From NCBI GenBank assembly GCA_943369295.1, contig CALRMU020000004.1, positions 62,001 to 126,000 of the forward strand: DNA of 64,000 nucleotides, in the 5' to 3' direction. This document shows, piece by piece, positions 49,814 to 58,457 of the stretch (the stretch's first letter is position 1; each line of letters begins with the position of its first letter). Made by a program: the position numbers and the translations under genes. Under the pieces are notes generated by a model. The model was given only the letters and a program-made list of their open reading frames with translations, made no database searches and was not told the origin of the DNA. This DNA comes from JAKRSE01 sp943369295 (GTDB lineage Bacteria; Armatimonadota; Fimbriimonadia; Fimbriimonadales; Fimbriimonadaceae).

Positions 49814-51820
49814 TTGTCTGAAACTATCGAAACCCTGCTTCACGAAAGTCGCTTCTTCACCCCCTCGGCCGAGTTCGTTGCTCAGGCGAATGTCAGCGAT
49901 CCGGCGATCTACGATGAGGCAGAAAAGGACTACGAAGCGTGGTGGGCAGACTGGGCTTCGAAGCTGAGCTGGTTTAAGCCTTGGGATCAGGTTCTTGAAT
50001 GGAAGCAGCCCTACGCTCAGTGGTTTTTGGGCGGAAAGATCAATGCCTGCTATAACGCCGTCGATCGCCATGTAGAAGCAGGACTGGGCGACAAGGCTGC
50101 CTTTTTCGGTGAAGGCGAGCCGGGCGACATGAGAGTTTTCACCTACGGTGAAGTCCAAAAGAAGGTCAGCCAAATTGCGAATGGCCTGAAGGCAATGGGA
50201 GTGAAGAAGGGCGACAGGGTCTGCCTTTACATGCCCATGATTCCGGAACTGCCCATGACCATGCTGGCCTGCGCCCGAATCGGGGCTGCCCATTCCGTCG
50301 TTTTCGGAGGCTTCTCGGCTGAGAGCCTGGTGGAAAGGATCAATGACGCCGGGGCTGTGGCCGTCGTGACCGCAGATGGTGGATGGAGAAGGGGAGGAAT
50401 CGTTCCTCTCAAAAAGATTTCAGACGAAGCCCTTAAGGACAACCAATGCCCGACCATTCAGAAAGTGCTGGTCTACGAGAGGGTCGGCATTCCTGGCACG
50501 GAGACCAACGGTCTGGCCACACCAGCCTACGATGGCGGTACCTGGGTGGAAGGCAGGGACGTGAAGTGGGCCGACATAGTTGACACTCAGCCCGAAGAGT
50601 GCCCCTGTGAGCCGATGGACAGCGAGGACCTGCTTTTCATCCTTTACACCAGCGGCAGCACGGGCAAGCCCAAGGGAATCATGCACACGACAGGCGGCTA
50701 CCTTACCGGCACTTCCGCCACCAGCAAGCTTGTTTTCGACCTTAAAGATTCTGATGTCTATTGGTGCACTGCCGACTGTGGCTGGGTCACCGGACACAGC
50801 TACGTGGTTTATGGCCCCATGACTCACGCTGTCACTCAGGTGATCTACGAAGGTGCTCCGGATACTCCCGATAAGGATAGGTTTTGGAGGATTATTGAGA
50901 AGTATAAGGTCAATATTCTCTACACGGCCCCAACCGCCATCCGCACCTTTATGAAGTGGGGACAGGAGTATCCCGATCGATGCGATCTTTCTTCTCTGCG
51001 CCTTCTGGGATCGGTCGGAGAGCCGATCAACCCCGAGGCCTGGATTTGGTATCACAAGACGATCGGCGGAGGCCGATGCCCGATTGTTGACACTTGGTGG
51101 CAGACTGAAACTGGGGCGATCATGATCACGCCTCTGCCCGGAATCACTAAGTGCCATCCAGGCTCAGCCACCCATGTATTCCCCGGGGTCAAGGCCGAAA
51201 TTTACGACGAGACCGGCAGCAATGCCAGCGACGACAACGACGACGGGGAAGTAGGCGGCATGCTGGTCCTTAAAAGGCCCTGGCCGTCAATGCTTCGCGG
51301 AATTTGGGGCGACCCCGACCGCTACGTTAAAACCTACTGGAGCAAGTTCAGCGATGCCTACTTTGCTGGCGATGGCGCCAAGCGCGACGGAGACGGATGC
51401 TTCTGGCTTTTGGGCCGAGTCGATGATGTGATGCTGGTTGCTGGGCACAACATTTCAACCATGGAGGTGGAATCTGCCTTGGTGGACCACCCGGCCGTGG
51501 CCGAGGCGGCTGTCATCGGCAGAACTCATGACATTAAGGGGCAGGCCATTGCTGCCTTCGTGATTCTAAGGGCTGGCAACGAGGCATCGGATGCCCTCCA
51601 CGATGAGATTCGTGCTCATGTGGGCAAGAAGATCGGAGCGATTGCCCGACCGGACGACCTCTTCTTCTGTGCGGACGTGCCGAAGACCCGCTCTGGCAAG
51701 ATCATGAGGCGGCTGCTTCGAGACGTTGCAGAGGGCAGAGTCTTGGGAGACACCACCACTCTGGCCGACCCCTCAATCGTTGCCAAACTGAAAGAGCAGT
51801 ACGAATCGACAGAATCCTGA
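49814..51820 (+). CDS. acs: Acetyl-CoA synthetase
   Basis: Acs activates acetate to acetyl-CoA through acetyl-AMP. 668 aa, TTG start with AGGAG 7 bases upstream. Adenylate-forming motifs: ADWASKLSWFKPWDQVLEWKQPYAQWFLGGKINACYNAVDRH (Acs N-terminus), LFILYTSGSTGKPKGIMHTTGGYL (P-loop), DTWWQTETGAIMITP, YFAGDGAKRDGDGCFWLLGRVDDVMLVAGHNIST, and the regulatory/catalytic Lys in KTRSGKIMRRLLR. Length and motifs are standard. Single gene with its own likely promoter; its end faces the protease gene across a terminator. Confidence 0.97.
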   Translation: MSETIETLLHESRFFTPSAEFVAQANVSDPAIYDEAEKDYEAWWADWASKLSWFKPWDQVLEWKQPYAQWFLGGKINACYNAVDRHVEAGLGDKAAFFGEGEPGDMRVFTYGEVQKKVSQIANGLKAMGVKKGDRVCLYMPMIPELPMTMLACARIGAAHSVVFGGFSAESLVERINDAGAVAVVTADGGWRRGGIVPLKKISDEALKDNQCPTIQKVLVYERVGIPGTETNGLATPAYDGGTWVEGRDVKWADIVDTQPEECPCEPMDSEDLLFILYTSGSTGKPKGIMHTTGGYLTGTSATSKLVFDLKDSDVYWCTADCGWVTGHSYVVYGPMTHAVTQVIYEGAPDTPDKDRFWRIIEKYKVNILYTAPTAIRTFMKWGQEYPDRCDLSSLRLLGSVGEPINPEAWIWYHKTIGGGRCPIVDTWWQTETGAIMITPLPGITKCHPGSATHVFPGVKAEIYDETGSNASDDNDDGEVGGMLVLKRPWPSMLRGIWGDPDRYVKTYWSKFSDAYFAGDGAKRDGDGCFWLLGRVDDVMLVAGHNISTMEVESALVDHPAVAEAAVIGRTHDIKGQAIAAFVILRAGNEASDALHDEIRAHVGKKIGAIARPDDLFFCADVPKTRSGKIMRRLLRDVAEGRVLGDTTTLADPSIVAKLKEQYESTES

Positions 51821-51847
51821 TCGGAGGTTCGTAGACCCCGGACAGCA

Positions 51848-51889
51848 AGAAGCGGCAGGTTCCAAAGTGGAACCTGCCGCTTCTTTTCA
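51848..51889. terminator. Bidirectional terminator between acs and rseP
   Basis: A perfect 17-bp stem (51848-51864 with 51868-51884) with a 3-base loop. On the plus strand TTCTTTT spans its end; on the minus strand the stem is followed by TGCTGTCC after CTTCTT. It serves the two convergent genes. Confidence 0.85.
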
Positions 51890-51892
51890 GGA

Positions 51893-53647
51893 TTACTGAT
51901 TTTCTGTTTCAGCCTTGGCTGGGGTCGGCTTGGCCGGATCTTCTTTCTTTGCTTCGCCCGTGGCTGGCTGAGTCCCTGCGGGCTGAGCTGCGGCGGGCTG
52001 GGTTCTTGCCTTCTTGGCCTGGCGTTCTACGTCCATGACCACGGCAAGCAGGGTCAGCCCGACCGTGAAGAGGAGACCAAACATGGTGAGTCCGTGCTGA
52101 AGACTCAAACTCAGTCTGTTGCCACGCCTCAGCATTTCAGCAAAGGCGATCACCATCTGGCCACCATCGAGGGGAGGGATGGGGAGCAGGTTCATGATGC
52201 CAAGCATGATGCTCAGGAGAGCGGCCATCTGCAGAATGCCGACCCACCCTTCGTTGACGGCAGATTGTGACTGCTGAGCCATTGAGATTGGGCCTCCGAT
52301 CACGTCTCCGGCCGTTTCTGGGCTCTTCAGCCTGTCGCCAATGAGGCGCATCATGGTCAATGGTGCCGCGACTGCAGTCACAAAGGCTTCACCCGGAGGA
52401 ATTGGCACCATGAGAGGCTTGAGCTCAAGTCCGACTCGAGCCTGAAGCCGCTTTTCCTCGGTCGGCATGCCTTCAGAATCAATCACGACTTCGGGCTGTT
52501 CGGTGACCTTGGGAAGAATTGTCAGGGTTTGTTCGGCTCCGTCCCGGCTGATAGTCACTTGGGTTGGCAGGGGCTTGGGGCCGGTGGGAGTCTGTTCGAA
52601 CTGATCTCGAACCAGGCTGACCATCTGGAAGAAGCCAGTAATCTCGGTTCCGTTGATCGAGACAACCTTGTCGCCGGGTTTGATGCCGGCCTTTTCGGCG
52701 GGAGAATCCTTCGCAGCAGACCTTACTTCGGTTGACTTTTTAAGGTCAGGCTGGCCGACGTAGAGGAAGTTGGCGAAGAGGAGAATAATCCCAAAGAGAA
52801 TTGAGAAGAGAGGTCCGGCGAAAAGCACTATGAGCCTCTGCCAGGCCGGCTTGGAGTAGAAGCCGCCAGGAATGTTGATTTCGCTTCCGTCCTCGCGGGC
52901 GTGCATGCCTTTGATGGCGGCAAAGCCGCCAAGAGGAAGGAGCAGCAGGGCGAATTCTGTGCCTCGCTTGTCTTTCCAGGCTAAGAGAGGACGGAAGAGG
53001 ACGGGAACGTTCCTGTCAGTCGAGTCATCCTCTTCTTTGTTTAGGCTCATCCTTTCTTCTTCAGTAAGGGTTCGAGAGAGCTCAATCTGACCCTCGCCCA
53101 TCGGAGAATCTTCCGATTTCTGCATTACAGGGCGGTAGTAAATGAGCAGGACGCCAACGATTGCTGCGCCAAGGAGAACACCGAAGAAGAGGCTGGGAGA
53201 GACGCCTTGAAACCGAGTGCCAATGGCCAGAATCATCAATCCGCCAAACCAGGCCTGAGCCATAGATTTGAAAGCTGAACCCTGAGGCAGGTGGTAAAGA
53301 ACCTCAAGGCGAGAGGCCATCCAGTAGGGAAGGGGAATAGAGATGAGGAAGAAGCCAGCAACTTCAAGCTGCCAGAGCCCGGAGGCTCCTCCTCCAACGA
53401 TCATCGCGATCGAAGCCAAGGTTGCGCCGGTCACCCACCAGCCGGAGGCCAGAGGCTGGGCAAGGTAGGGGCGCAGATCGGTGCGTCGCACCCCGCCCAT
53501 CATTACGGCAAAGGTGTTGACCTCCATGCCGAACAATCGGGCGAAGAGAAAGTGCCCCAGTTCGTGAACAGCCACCAAGACCGTCAAGATAAGCAGCAGG
53601 GCGGCCGCCGTCGTCAGAATCCCACCAAAGGCCTCTAGAAGCTGCAT
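51893..53647 (-). CDS. rseP: Site-2 protease RseP with large membrane insertion
   Basis: A 584-aa intramembrane zinc protease (M50B). Active site HELGH at residues 28-32 in the first helix and a C-terminal LLPIPPLDGGQM with the Asp ligand. A PDZ domain occupies about 300-390 (SPAEKAGIKPGDKVVSINGTEI). Unusual: after GMEVNTFAVMMGG (to about 52) the normal continuation, GTEFALLLLPLGGFAAIKGM, appears only at about 229. The intervening 170 residues hold about four hydrophobic helices and a charged linker. Normal RseP has about 15 residues here. The C-terminus has an Ala/Pro/Lys tail. dxr lies 48 bases upstream, the usual partner. Confidence 0.93.
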   Translation of the reverse strand: MQLLEAFGGILTTAAALLLILTVLVAVHELGHFLFARLFGMEVNTFAVMMGGVRRTDLRPYLAQPLASGWWVTGATLASIAMIVGGGASGLWQLEVAGFFLISIPLPYWMASRLEVLYHLPQGSAFKSMAQAWFGGLMILAIGTRFQGVSPSLFFGVLLGAAIVGVLLIYYRPVMQKSEDSPMGEGQIELSRTLTEEERMSLNKEEDDSTDRNVPVLFRPLLAWKDKRGTEFALLLLPLGGFAAIKGMHAREDGSEINIPGGFYSKPAWQRLIVLFAGPLFSILFGIILLFANFLYVGQPDLKKSTEVRSAAKDSPAEKAGIKPGDKVVSINGTEITGFFQMVSLVRDQFEQTPTGPKPLPTQVTISRDGAEQTLTILPKVTEQPEVVIDSEGMPTEEKRLQARVGLELKPLMVPIPPGEAFVTAVAAPLTMMRLIGDRLKSPETAGDVIGGPISMAQQSQSAVNEGWVGILQMAALLSIMLGIMNLLPIPPLDGGQMVIAFAEMLRRGNRLSLSLQHGLTMFGLLFTVGLTLLAVVMDVERQAKKARTQPAAAQPAGTQPATGEAKKEDPAKPTPAKAETENQ

Positions 53648-53695
53648 GTGTTTTACTCGTTACGATTGAAAATCTCGGTTCGCTTGCTAAAGGGG

Positions 53696-54823
53696 CTAGT
53701 TTTGCTGCCTAATCAAGCCCAATGCCTCACTTCTTGCCCATGCATCTGCGGCATAGACTGCTTCCAGAGTCGGTTCGGTCTTGGTATGACGGTTCATCAC
53801 CTCTTCCACAACCTCGGCGATCTGAAGGAATCGGCATTCACCCCTTAGAAAGGCATTGGCGGCTTCTTCGTTGGCAGCGTTCATAACGCAGGGAAGAGTC
53901 CCCTCCTCGCGCATCGCCTGGAAGGCTAGAGCGAGACACCTAAAAGTCTTAGGATCTGGCGGAAGAAAATCGAGCCTGGGCGTGTCCATTGGGTTCCAAT
54001 TGCGGATCGGGTTGGCTGCTCTTTCTGGGCCAAGCAGTGCGTACTGAATTGGCAGACGCATATCGGGCCAGCCAAGCTGACCGAGCACGCTGCCATCCTG
54101 GAAGCGGACCATGGAATGGATGATGCTTTGAGGGTGGACTACCACTTCAATCTGGTCGGCGCTGGCTCCAAACAGCCAGTGAGCCTCAATCACTTCCAGC
54201 CCCTTGTTCATCAAGGTCGCGGAATCGATCGTGATCTTGCCGCCCATAGCCCAGGTCGGATGCTTGAGGGCTTCTTCGACCTTGACGTCAGCCAGGGATT
54301 CTCGGGTACGGCCGTAGAAGGGTCCGCCGCTGGCAGTCAAAAACAGCCTTTCAACCTCTTCAATCTGGCTGCCCTGCAGGCACTGGTGAATGGCGGAATG
54401 CTCGCTGTCGATCGGGCTGAGGCTCAAACCTTTCGCCTTGATTCGACTCATCACTGTTCCGCCAGCAGAGACAAGAACTTCTTTGGAGGCCAGGGCGATA
54501 TCTTTATCGGCTTCAATTGCCGCAAGAGTGGGTTCCAGCCCAATGACTCCCGCCACTGAGACCACCACGATATCGACTTCGGGCAGAGTGGCGCAGTCGA
54601 TGACGGCAGACATGCCCCCTGGGACACCGCTCTGTCGGCCCGACTGCTCGCTCATCAAGGCGATGTGCTTGACTCCAAACTCAGCAGCCTGCTGCTTCAA
54701 AAGGTCGCCGCTGGTGCGTGCCGTTAAAGAAACGACCTGCAGCTTATCTGAATGCTGTTTGATTACGTCGAGGGTCTGACGCCCGATGCTCCCGGTGCTT
54801 CCCAAGATCGCAATACGCTTCAC
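53696..54823 (-). CDS. dxr: 1-deoxy-D-xylulose 5-phosphate reductoisomerase
   Basis: Dxr (IspC) makes MEP in the non-mevalonate isoprenoid route using NADPH. 375 aa: IAILGSTGSIGRQTLDVI, DIALASKEVLVSAG (usually ANKE), metal-site Asp/Glu in SPIDSEHSAIHQCLQG, LTASGGPFYG, HPTWAMGGKITIDSATLMNKGLEVIEAHWLF, and VHPQSIIHSMVRFQDGSVLGQLGWPDMRLPIQYAL. All catalytic residues are present. It precedes rseP on the same strand, a common pairing, and is divergent from lysA with only 32 bases between start codons. Confidence 0.97.
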   Translation of the reverse strand: MKRIAILGSTGSIGRQTLDVIKQHSDKLQVVSLTARTSGDLLKQQAAEFGVKHIALMSEQSGRQSGVPGGMSAVIDCATLPEVDIVVVSVAGVIGLEPTLAAIEADKDIALASKEVLVSAGGTVMSRIKAKGLSLSPIDSEHSAIHQCLQGSQIEEVERLFLTASGGPFYGRTRESLADVKVEEALKHPTWAMGGKITIDSATLMNKGLEVIEAHWLFGASADQIEVVVHPQSIIHSMVRFQDGSVLGQLGWPDMRLPIQYALLGPERAANPIRNWNPMDTPRLDFLPPDPKTFRCLALAFQAMREEGTLPCVMNAANEEAANAFLRGECRFLQIAEVVEEVMNRHTKTEPTLEAVYAADAWARSEALGLIRQQN

Positions 54824-54855
54824 ATGCCCATTGTAGTCTCTACGGGGCTCCTACA

Positions 54856-56169
54856 ATGGAGCCTGTGCAGGATCGGCTGGTTTTGGAGGATGAGGAGGCT
54901 AGGTTTTTGGCCAAGGAGTTTGGCCATCCCCTTTATGTGCTGGATGAAGCCATTTTTAGGAACGGAATCCGGAGGTACAAGGCTGCTTTCGAATCGGTTT
55001 GGCCCAACTGCGAACTGACCTATGCCAGCAAGGCGAATTCGACTCTGGCTCTGCTGGCTATTGCCGCGCAGGAAGGCTGCCGAATTGACTGTGCCAGCGA
55101 AGGCGAGCTTAGAGCAGCTTTGGCCGCTGGTGTGCCTGCGGACAGAATTCATCTGCACGGAAACTGCAAGAGGGAATCGGAACTGGACTTTGCCTTGTCC
55201 TGTGGTGTTTCTCAGATTGTTGTTGACAACAGAGAGGAACTGGAGTACTTGGGATCAGTCAGGGCCAGCCTGCCTGATCTGCTTTTAAGAATTGCACCTG
55301 CCGTTGACCCAGAAACGAACATCAAGATTTCAACTGGTCAAAGCGATACTAAGTTCGGTTTCTGCATGGCCGATGGCGCGGCCGAAGCCGCCGTTGATTT
55401 TTGCCTTGAAAAAGGCCTTCCTTTGGTCGGACTTCACTGCCACGTGGGCTCTCAGTTGATGAACCCTGAGGCCCAAATCAACGGGGGCAGAATCTTAGCC
55501 AGATTCGCCGCAAGGATGCTGCAAGAAAAGGGCTGGAAGGCCAAGGTGCTGAACCCTGGCGGGGGCATGGGAGTCTCCTACCGACCCCAGGATCATCCCT
55601 TGTCAGTCGAGGATTACTGCAAGATTCTTGTGGCAGGGATTCTTCAAGAGTTGGAAGGGACTGGATTGGAGCCCCAGCTAGTACAGGAACCTGGCCGATC
55701 GCTGGTGGCCCCGGCAGGCTTGACCCTGTATGAAGTAGGGGCAGTCAAGAAAGTTGTCTTTGATGGCGGCAGCCGCACCTATGCCTGCGTTCATGGCGGC
55801 CTGGCCGACAACCCGCGACCAGCACTCTATGGAGCTTCTCACCCTGTCAGTCACGTGGCCGTACAGCCTCGGGAATCAGCGGATAAGGCCGTCTTTACAA
55901 TATCTGGCAGGCACTGCGAAACCGATCTTCTCTTTGCCGACGTAAGCCTTCCTGGAGATCTGAAAAAAGGCGACTTTCTTCAAGTGCTGTTAACCGGGGC
56001 CTACAATGCCTGTATGGCCAGCCAGTACAACCGATACCCGCGGCCCAGAGCGGTGATGAAGAGACTTTCGGGAGCGTGGGAAGTAGTTCAGGAGTCAGAC
56101 TCGTGGGAAGACATTTTTGCTAGGGAAAATCTCCCTGCCGACCTACAGACTCAGCCTCGCACCGACTAG
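54856..56169 (+). CDS. lysA: Diaminopimelate decarboxylase LysA
   Basis: LysA decarboxylates meso-diaminopimelate to lysine with PLP. 437 aa, fold-type III barrel: PLP Lys in LTYASKANST, DCASEGELRAALAAGV, IHLHGNCK (usually GN-K), GLHCHVGSQ with the PLP-stacking His, LNPGGGMGVSY, VQEPGRSLVAPAG, the Cys of the active site in ISGRHCETDLLF, and TGAYNACMASQYN near the end. Complete. Together with dapF it indicates DAP-based lysine synthesis. The next gene starts 12 bases after its stop. Confidence 0.96.
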   Translation: MEPVQDRLVLEDEEARFLAKEFGHPLYVLDEAIFRNGIRRYKAAFESVWPNCELTYASKANSTLALLAIAAQEGCRIDCASEGELRAALAAGVPADRIHLHGNCKRESELDFALSCGVSQIVVDNREELEYLGSVRASLPDLLLRIAPAVDPETNIKISTGQSDTKFGFCMADGAAEAAVDFCLEKGLPLVGLHCHVGSQLMNPEAQINGGRILARFAARMLQEKGWKAKVLNPGGGMGVSYRPQDHPLSVEDYCKILVAGILQELEGTGLEPQLVQEPGRSLVAPAGLTLYEVGAVKKVVFDGGSRTYACVHGGLADNPRPALYGASHPVSHVAVQPRESADKAVFTISGRHCETDLLFADVSLPGDLKKGDFLQVLLTGAYNACMASQYNRYPRPRAVMKRLSGAWEVVQESDSWEDIFARENLPADLQTQPRTD

Positions 56170-56181
56170 CTAAACGAGCCT

Positions 56182-56877
56182 ATGGAATTTTTTCAGAATC
56201 TACTGCCCCTCATTGCCCAGAGCTCTGGCCTTGATCGAAGCGATCGAATTATCCCAAGCCTTATCGTCATTTTTCTGGCGATCGGTATTCATGAGTACTG
56301 CCACGCAAAGTTTGCCGATATGGCAGGCGACCCGACTCCACGTATTCATGGCCGAGTCACCCTAAACCTCTTCAATCACTTCGACCCGATTGGCGCCATG
56401 TTCATCGTGCTGACGGTCATTGCTGGTTTCGGAATTGGATGGGGAAGGCCTGTTCCGATGGACCCCAGCAAAATGCGGAACCCGAAGTGGGACCACTTTG
56501 CCGCCGTCGCTGCTGGACCGGTCAGCAACCTGGTCCAGGCCATGGTCTTTGCTGGGCTTTTTCAGTTGGTCGTGGGAGGGGGACTTACAAGAGATCCGTT
56601 TATCCTCAATCTGCTGGTCACAGGTGTGATCATCAACCTAGCCCTCTTCTTCTTTAACCTCATCCCGATTGGACCTCTTGACGGAATGTGGATTCTGGGA
56701 ACATTTCTCTCTGATAGCGCGAGGGATAAGTGGACCCTTTGGAACCTGAGAACAGGCATGTTTGTCTTTCTTGGAATCTTGATGATCGGCTGGGTTCTGC
56801 CTGGCTTCTCGATCATCAGCATTCTGATTGGGACTCCTACTATCTTTGTCGCTAGAATGCTTGGCATCCCTATTTGA
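56182..56877 (+). CDS. Compact site-2 protease family protein (M50)
   Basis: A 231-aa membrane protease-like protein with about six helices. Zinc site HEYCH (residues 37-41) in AIGIHEYCHAKFADMAGDPTPRIHGRVTLNLFNHFDPIG, a GWGRPVP motif, DHFAAVAAGPVSNLV, and a second active-site motif NLIPIGPLDGMW. This is the minimal S2P/YwhC-like type without PDZ domain. The HFDPIG and GWGRPVP segments are typical for that subgroup. Substrate unknown. It is co-transcribed with lysA by spacing (12 bases), with a terminator after it. Confidence 0.92.
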   Translation: MEFFQNLLPLIAQSSGLDRSDRIIPSLIVIFLAIGIHEYCHAKFADMAGDPTPRIHGRVTLNLFNHFDPIGAMFIVLTVIAGFGIGWGRPVPMDPSKMRNPKWDHFAAVAAGPVSNLVQAMVFAGLFQLVVGGGLTRDPFILNLLVTGVIINLALFFFNLIPIGPLDGMWILGTFLSDSARDKWTLWNLRTGMFVFLGILMIGWVLPGFSIISILIGTPTIFVARMLGIPI

Positions 56878-56898
56878 TAGGGGATTGACGGAATAAAT

Positions 56899-56936
56899 TA
56901 GCCTGGTCCAGCAATGCTGGACCAGGCTATTGTTTT
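56899..56936. terminator. Terminator between the M50 gene and mqnC
   Basis: A perfect 15-bp inverted repeat (56899-56913 with 56915-56929) followed by TTGTTTTGG on the plus strand. On the minus strand it is followed by ATTTATTCC. It can serve both convergent transcripts. Confidence 0.82.
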
Positions 56937-56950
56937 GGCTGAAAGAAGCT

Positions 56951-58036
56951 TTAGAGCAGCTCGTAACGAGTGTTTCGGCGGCGAGGCTCGTAGCCTGCAT
57001 CCACGATCAGCCTTTCGAACTCTTCTGCACTTAGGATGAACTTGTTGCCAGCCGCGCTGACCACGTTTTCTTCGATCATGGTTGAGCCGAAGTCGTTGGC
57101 ACCGTAGCGAAGGCCAAGCTGAGCGATCTTAGGGCCCTGAGTAAGAATGGAGAGCTGAACGTTGCTGAAGTTATCCAGGAAGATTCGGCTGACGGCCAAG
57201 GTCCGCAGGTAGTCGAAAGCGCTCGACTTGTTCGGAATCGGCAGATCAGTCTCTTCGGGCTGGAAGCTCCAGGTGACGAAGGCGCGGAAGGGTGAGCATT
57301 CATCCTGCAGAGCACGAATGCGGCCCAGGTGCTCGACTCGGTCCTCAAGTGTCTCTACATGGCCGAACATCATCGAGGCAGTGGACTTCATGCCAAGGCT
57401 CGAAGCGACTCTCATGGCGTTCAGCCACTCGTCGGTGGTGTCTTTGTAGGGGGCAATGATCTTGCGGACCCTATCGACCAAAATTTCCCCGCCAGCACCA
57501 GGAATCGAATGGTGACCGACTGCCTTGAGCCTCTTGAGAGTCTCTTCGAGAGTCAGCTTGCTGATGTGGGCAATGTAGATGATCTCGGCCGGGCTGAGGG
57601 CGTGAAGAATGACATCCGGGTAGGCAGCCTTGATCTTGCTGAAGATTCGCTCGAAATAGTCGATCTTCAGCTTGGGGTTAAGGCCGCCCTGGAAAAGGAT
57701 TTCGACTCCGCCCTTGTCAACCGTATCTTGAACCTTTTCAAGAATGGCTTCATCCGAGTGGGTGTAGCCTTCATCGTGGCCGGGGGTTCGGTAGAAAGCG
57801 CAGAACTTGCAGCGCACCCAGCACACGTTGGTGTAGTTGAGGATTCGCCCGATGATGTAGCTGACCACCTTGGGATCAGATGTCTGCTCACGGCGGTAGT
57901 TGGCCATGGCAGAAAGATCGTTGAGGTTGGGGTGGTTGAACAGAAACACCGCATCCTCGGCAGAGATGCGCTGGTTTGAAAAAACCTTGTCAGCGATTGA
58001 ATCCAGGGAAATCCCCGGCTGGAGGGTGCTGGCCAT
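56951..58036 (-). CDS. mqnC: Cyclic dehypoxanthinylfutalosine synthase MqnC
   Basis: MqnC is a radical SAM enzyme of the futalosine pathway to menaquinone, forming cyclic DHFL. 361 aa: the 4Fe-4S/SAM motif C72-x3-C76-x2-C79 in NYTNVCWVRCKFCAFYRTPGHDEGY, ILFQGGLNPKLKIDYFE, LHALSPAEI, HSIPGAGGEILVDRVR (usually DSIPGGGAEIL), TASMMFGHVETLEDRVEHL, FVTWSFQPEET, and NDFGSTMIEENVVSAAG. The pattern favours MqnC over the paralogous MqnE. Other mqn genes are not in the window. The organism probably respires with menaquinone. Confidence 0.93.
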   Translation of the reverse strand: MASTLQPGISLDSIADKVFSNQRISAEDAVFLFNHPNLNDLSAMANYRREQTSDPKVVSYIIGRILNYTNVCWVRCKFCAFYRTPGHDEGYTHSDEAILEKVQDTVDKGGVEILFQGGLNPKLKIDYFERIFSKIKAAYPDVILHALSPAEIIYIAHISKLTLEETLKRLKAVGHHSIPGAGGEILVDRVRKIIAPYKDTTDEWLNAMRVASSLGMKSTASMMFGHVETLEDRVEHLGRIRALQDECSPFRAFVTWSFQPEETDLPIPNKSSAFDYLRTLAVSRIFLDNFSNVQLSILTQGPKIAQLGLRYGANDFGSTMIEENVVSAAGNKFILSAEEFERLIVDAGYEPRRRNTRYELL

Positions 58037-58060
58037 TCTTAACTTAATTCTACAAGGCGA

Positions 58061-58100
58061 AAGAGGCGAGATTTCACTGATCAGTGAAAACTCGCCTCTT
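58061..58100. repeat. 40-bp near-perfect palindrome
   Basis: AAGAGGCGAGATTTCACTGA is followed directly by its reverse complement with one mismatch, giving a 20-bp stem with essentially no loop. On the minus strand it follows a small frame (58124-58336) by 23 bases and precedes mqnC by 24. It may be a terminator-attenuator or a protein-binding site; only a weak T-run (CTTTCG) follows. Confidence 0.7.
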
Positions 58101-58123
58101 GCCCTAACAGTCTGCAGCTTTTG

Positions 58124-58336
58124 TTAGGTCGGACGACCACCGTAAGATGAGCCGCTGTCTTGCTGAGGTTCTGGCCGGGAAGTCTCATATCTCGGACGCT
58201 CTGGCCTGCGGAAGGTAGATTCACTGCAGGTTGGGGGCGTAACCTGGTGGCAGAATCCTTGTGAGACGGCTCGGGAAGAAGCTGTCTGGGCGGCGCTTTC
58301 TCTGTCTGAATGGGAAGTCTGTTCGTAGGGCGTCAT
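58124..58336 (-). CDS. Possible small Ser/Pro/Arg-rich protein
   Basis: A 70-codon frame from ATG 58336 with GAGGT 8 bases upstream, ending TAA at 58124-58126. Product: low-complexity, hydrophilic, starting MTPYEQTSHSDRESAAQTAS and ending QQDSGSSYGGRPT, with RRPERPRYETSRPEP in between. No family and no fold expected; probably disordered if expressed. A GTG 21 bases upstream would extend it. The palindrome after it could be its terminator. It could also be non-coding. Confidence 0.4.
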   Translation of the reverse strand: MTPYEQTSHSDRESAAQTASSRAVSQGFCHQVTPPTCSESTFRRPERPRYETSRPEPQQDSGSSYGGRPT

Positions 58337-58457
58337 TGCCGGGGACCTCGATACCAAATGGTACTTAGTTCCTAGACGTCTGGTGCAAGGGCAAACTGCG
58401 AGGATTTTATGGCGGGAGAGTGATCTTTCGCCTTGTTTTTGATCGAAGAAGGATTAC

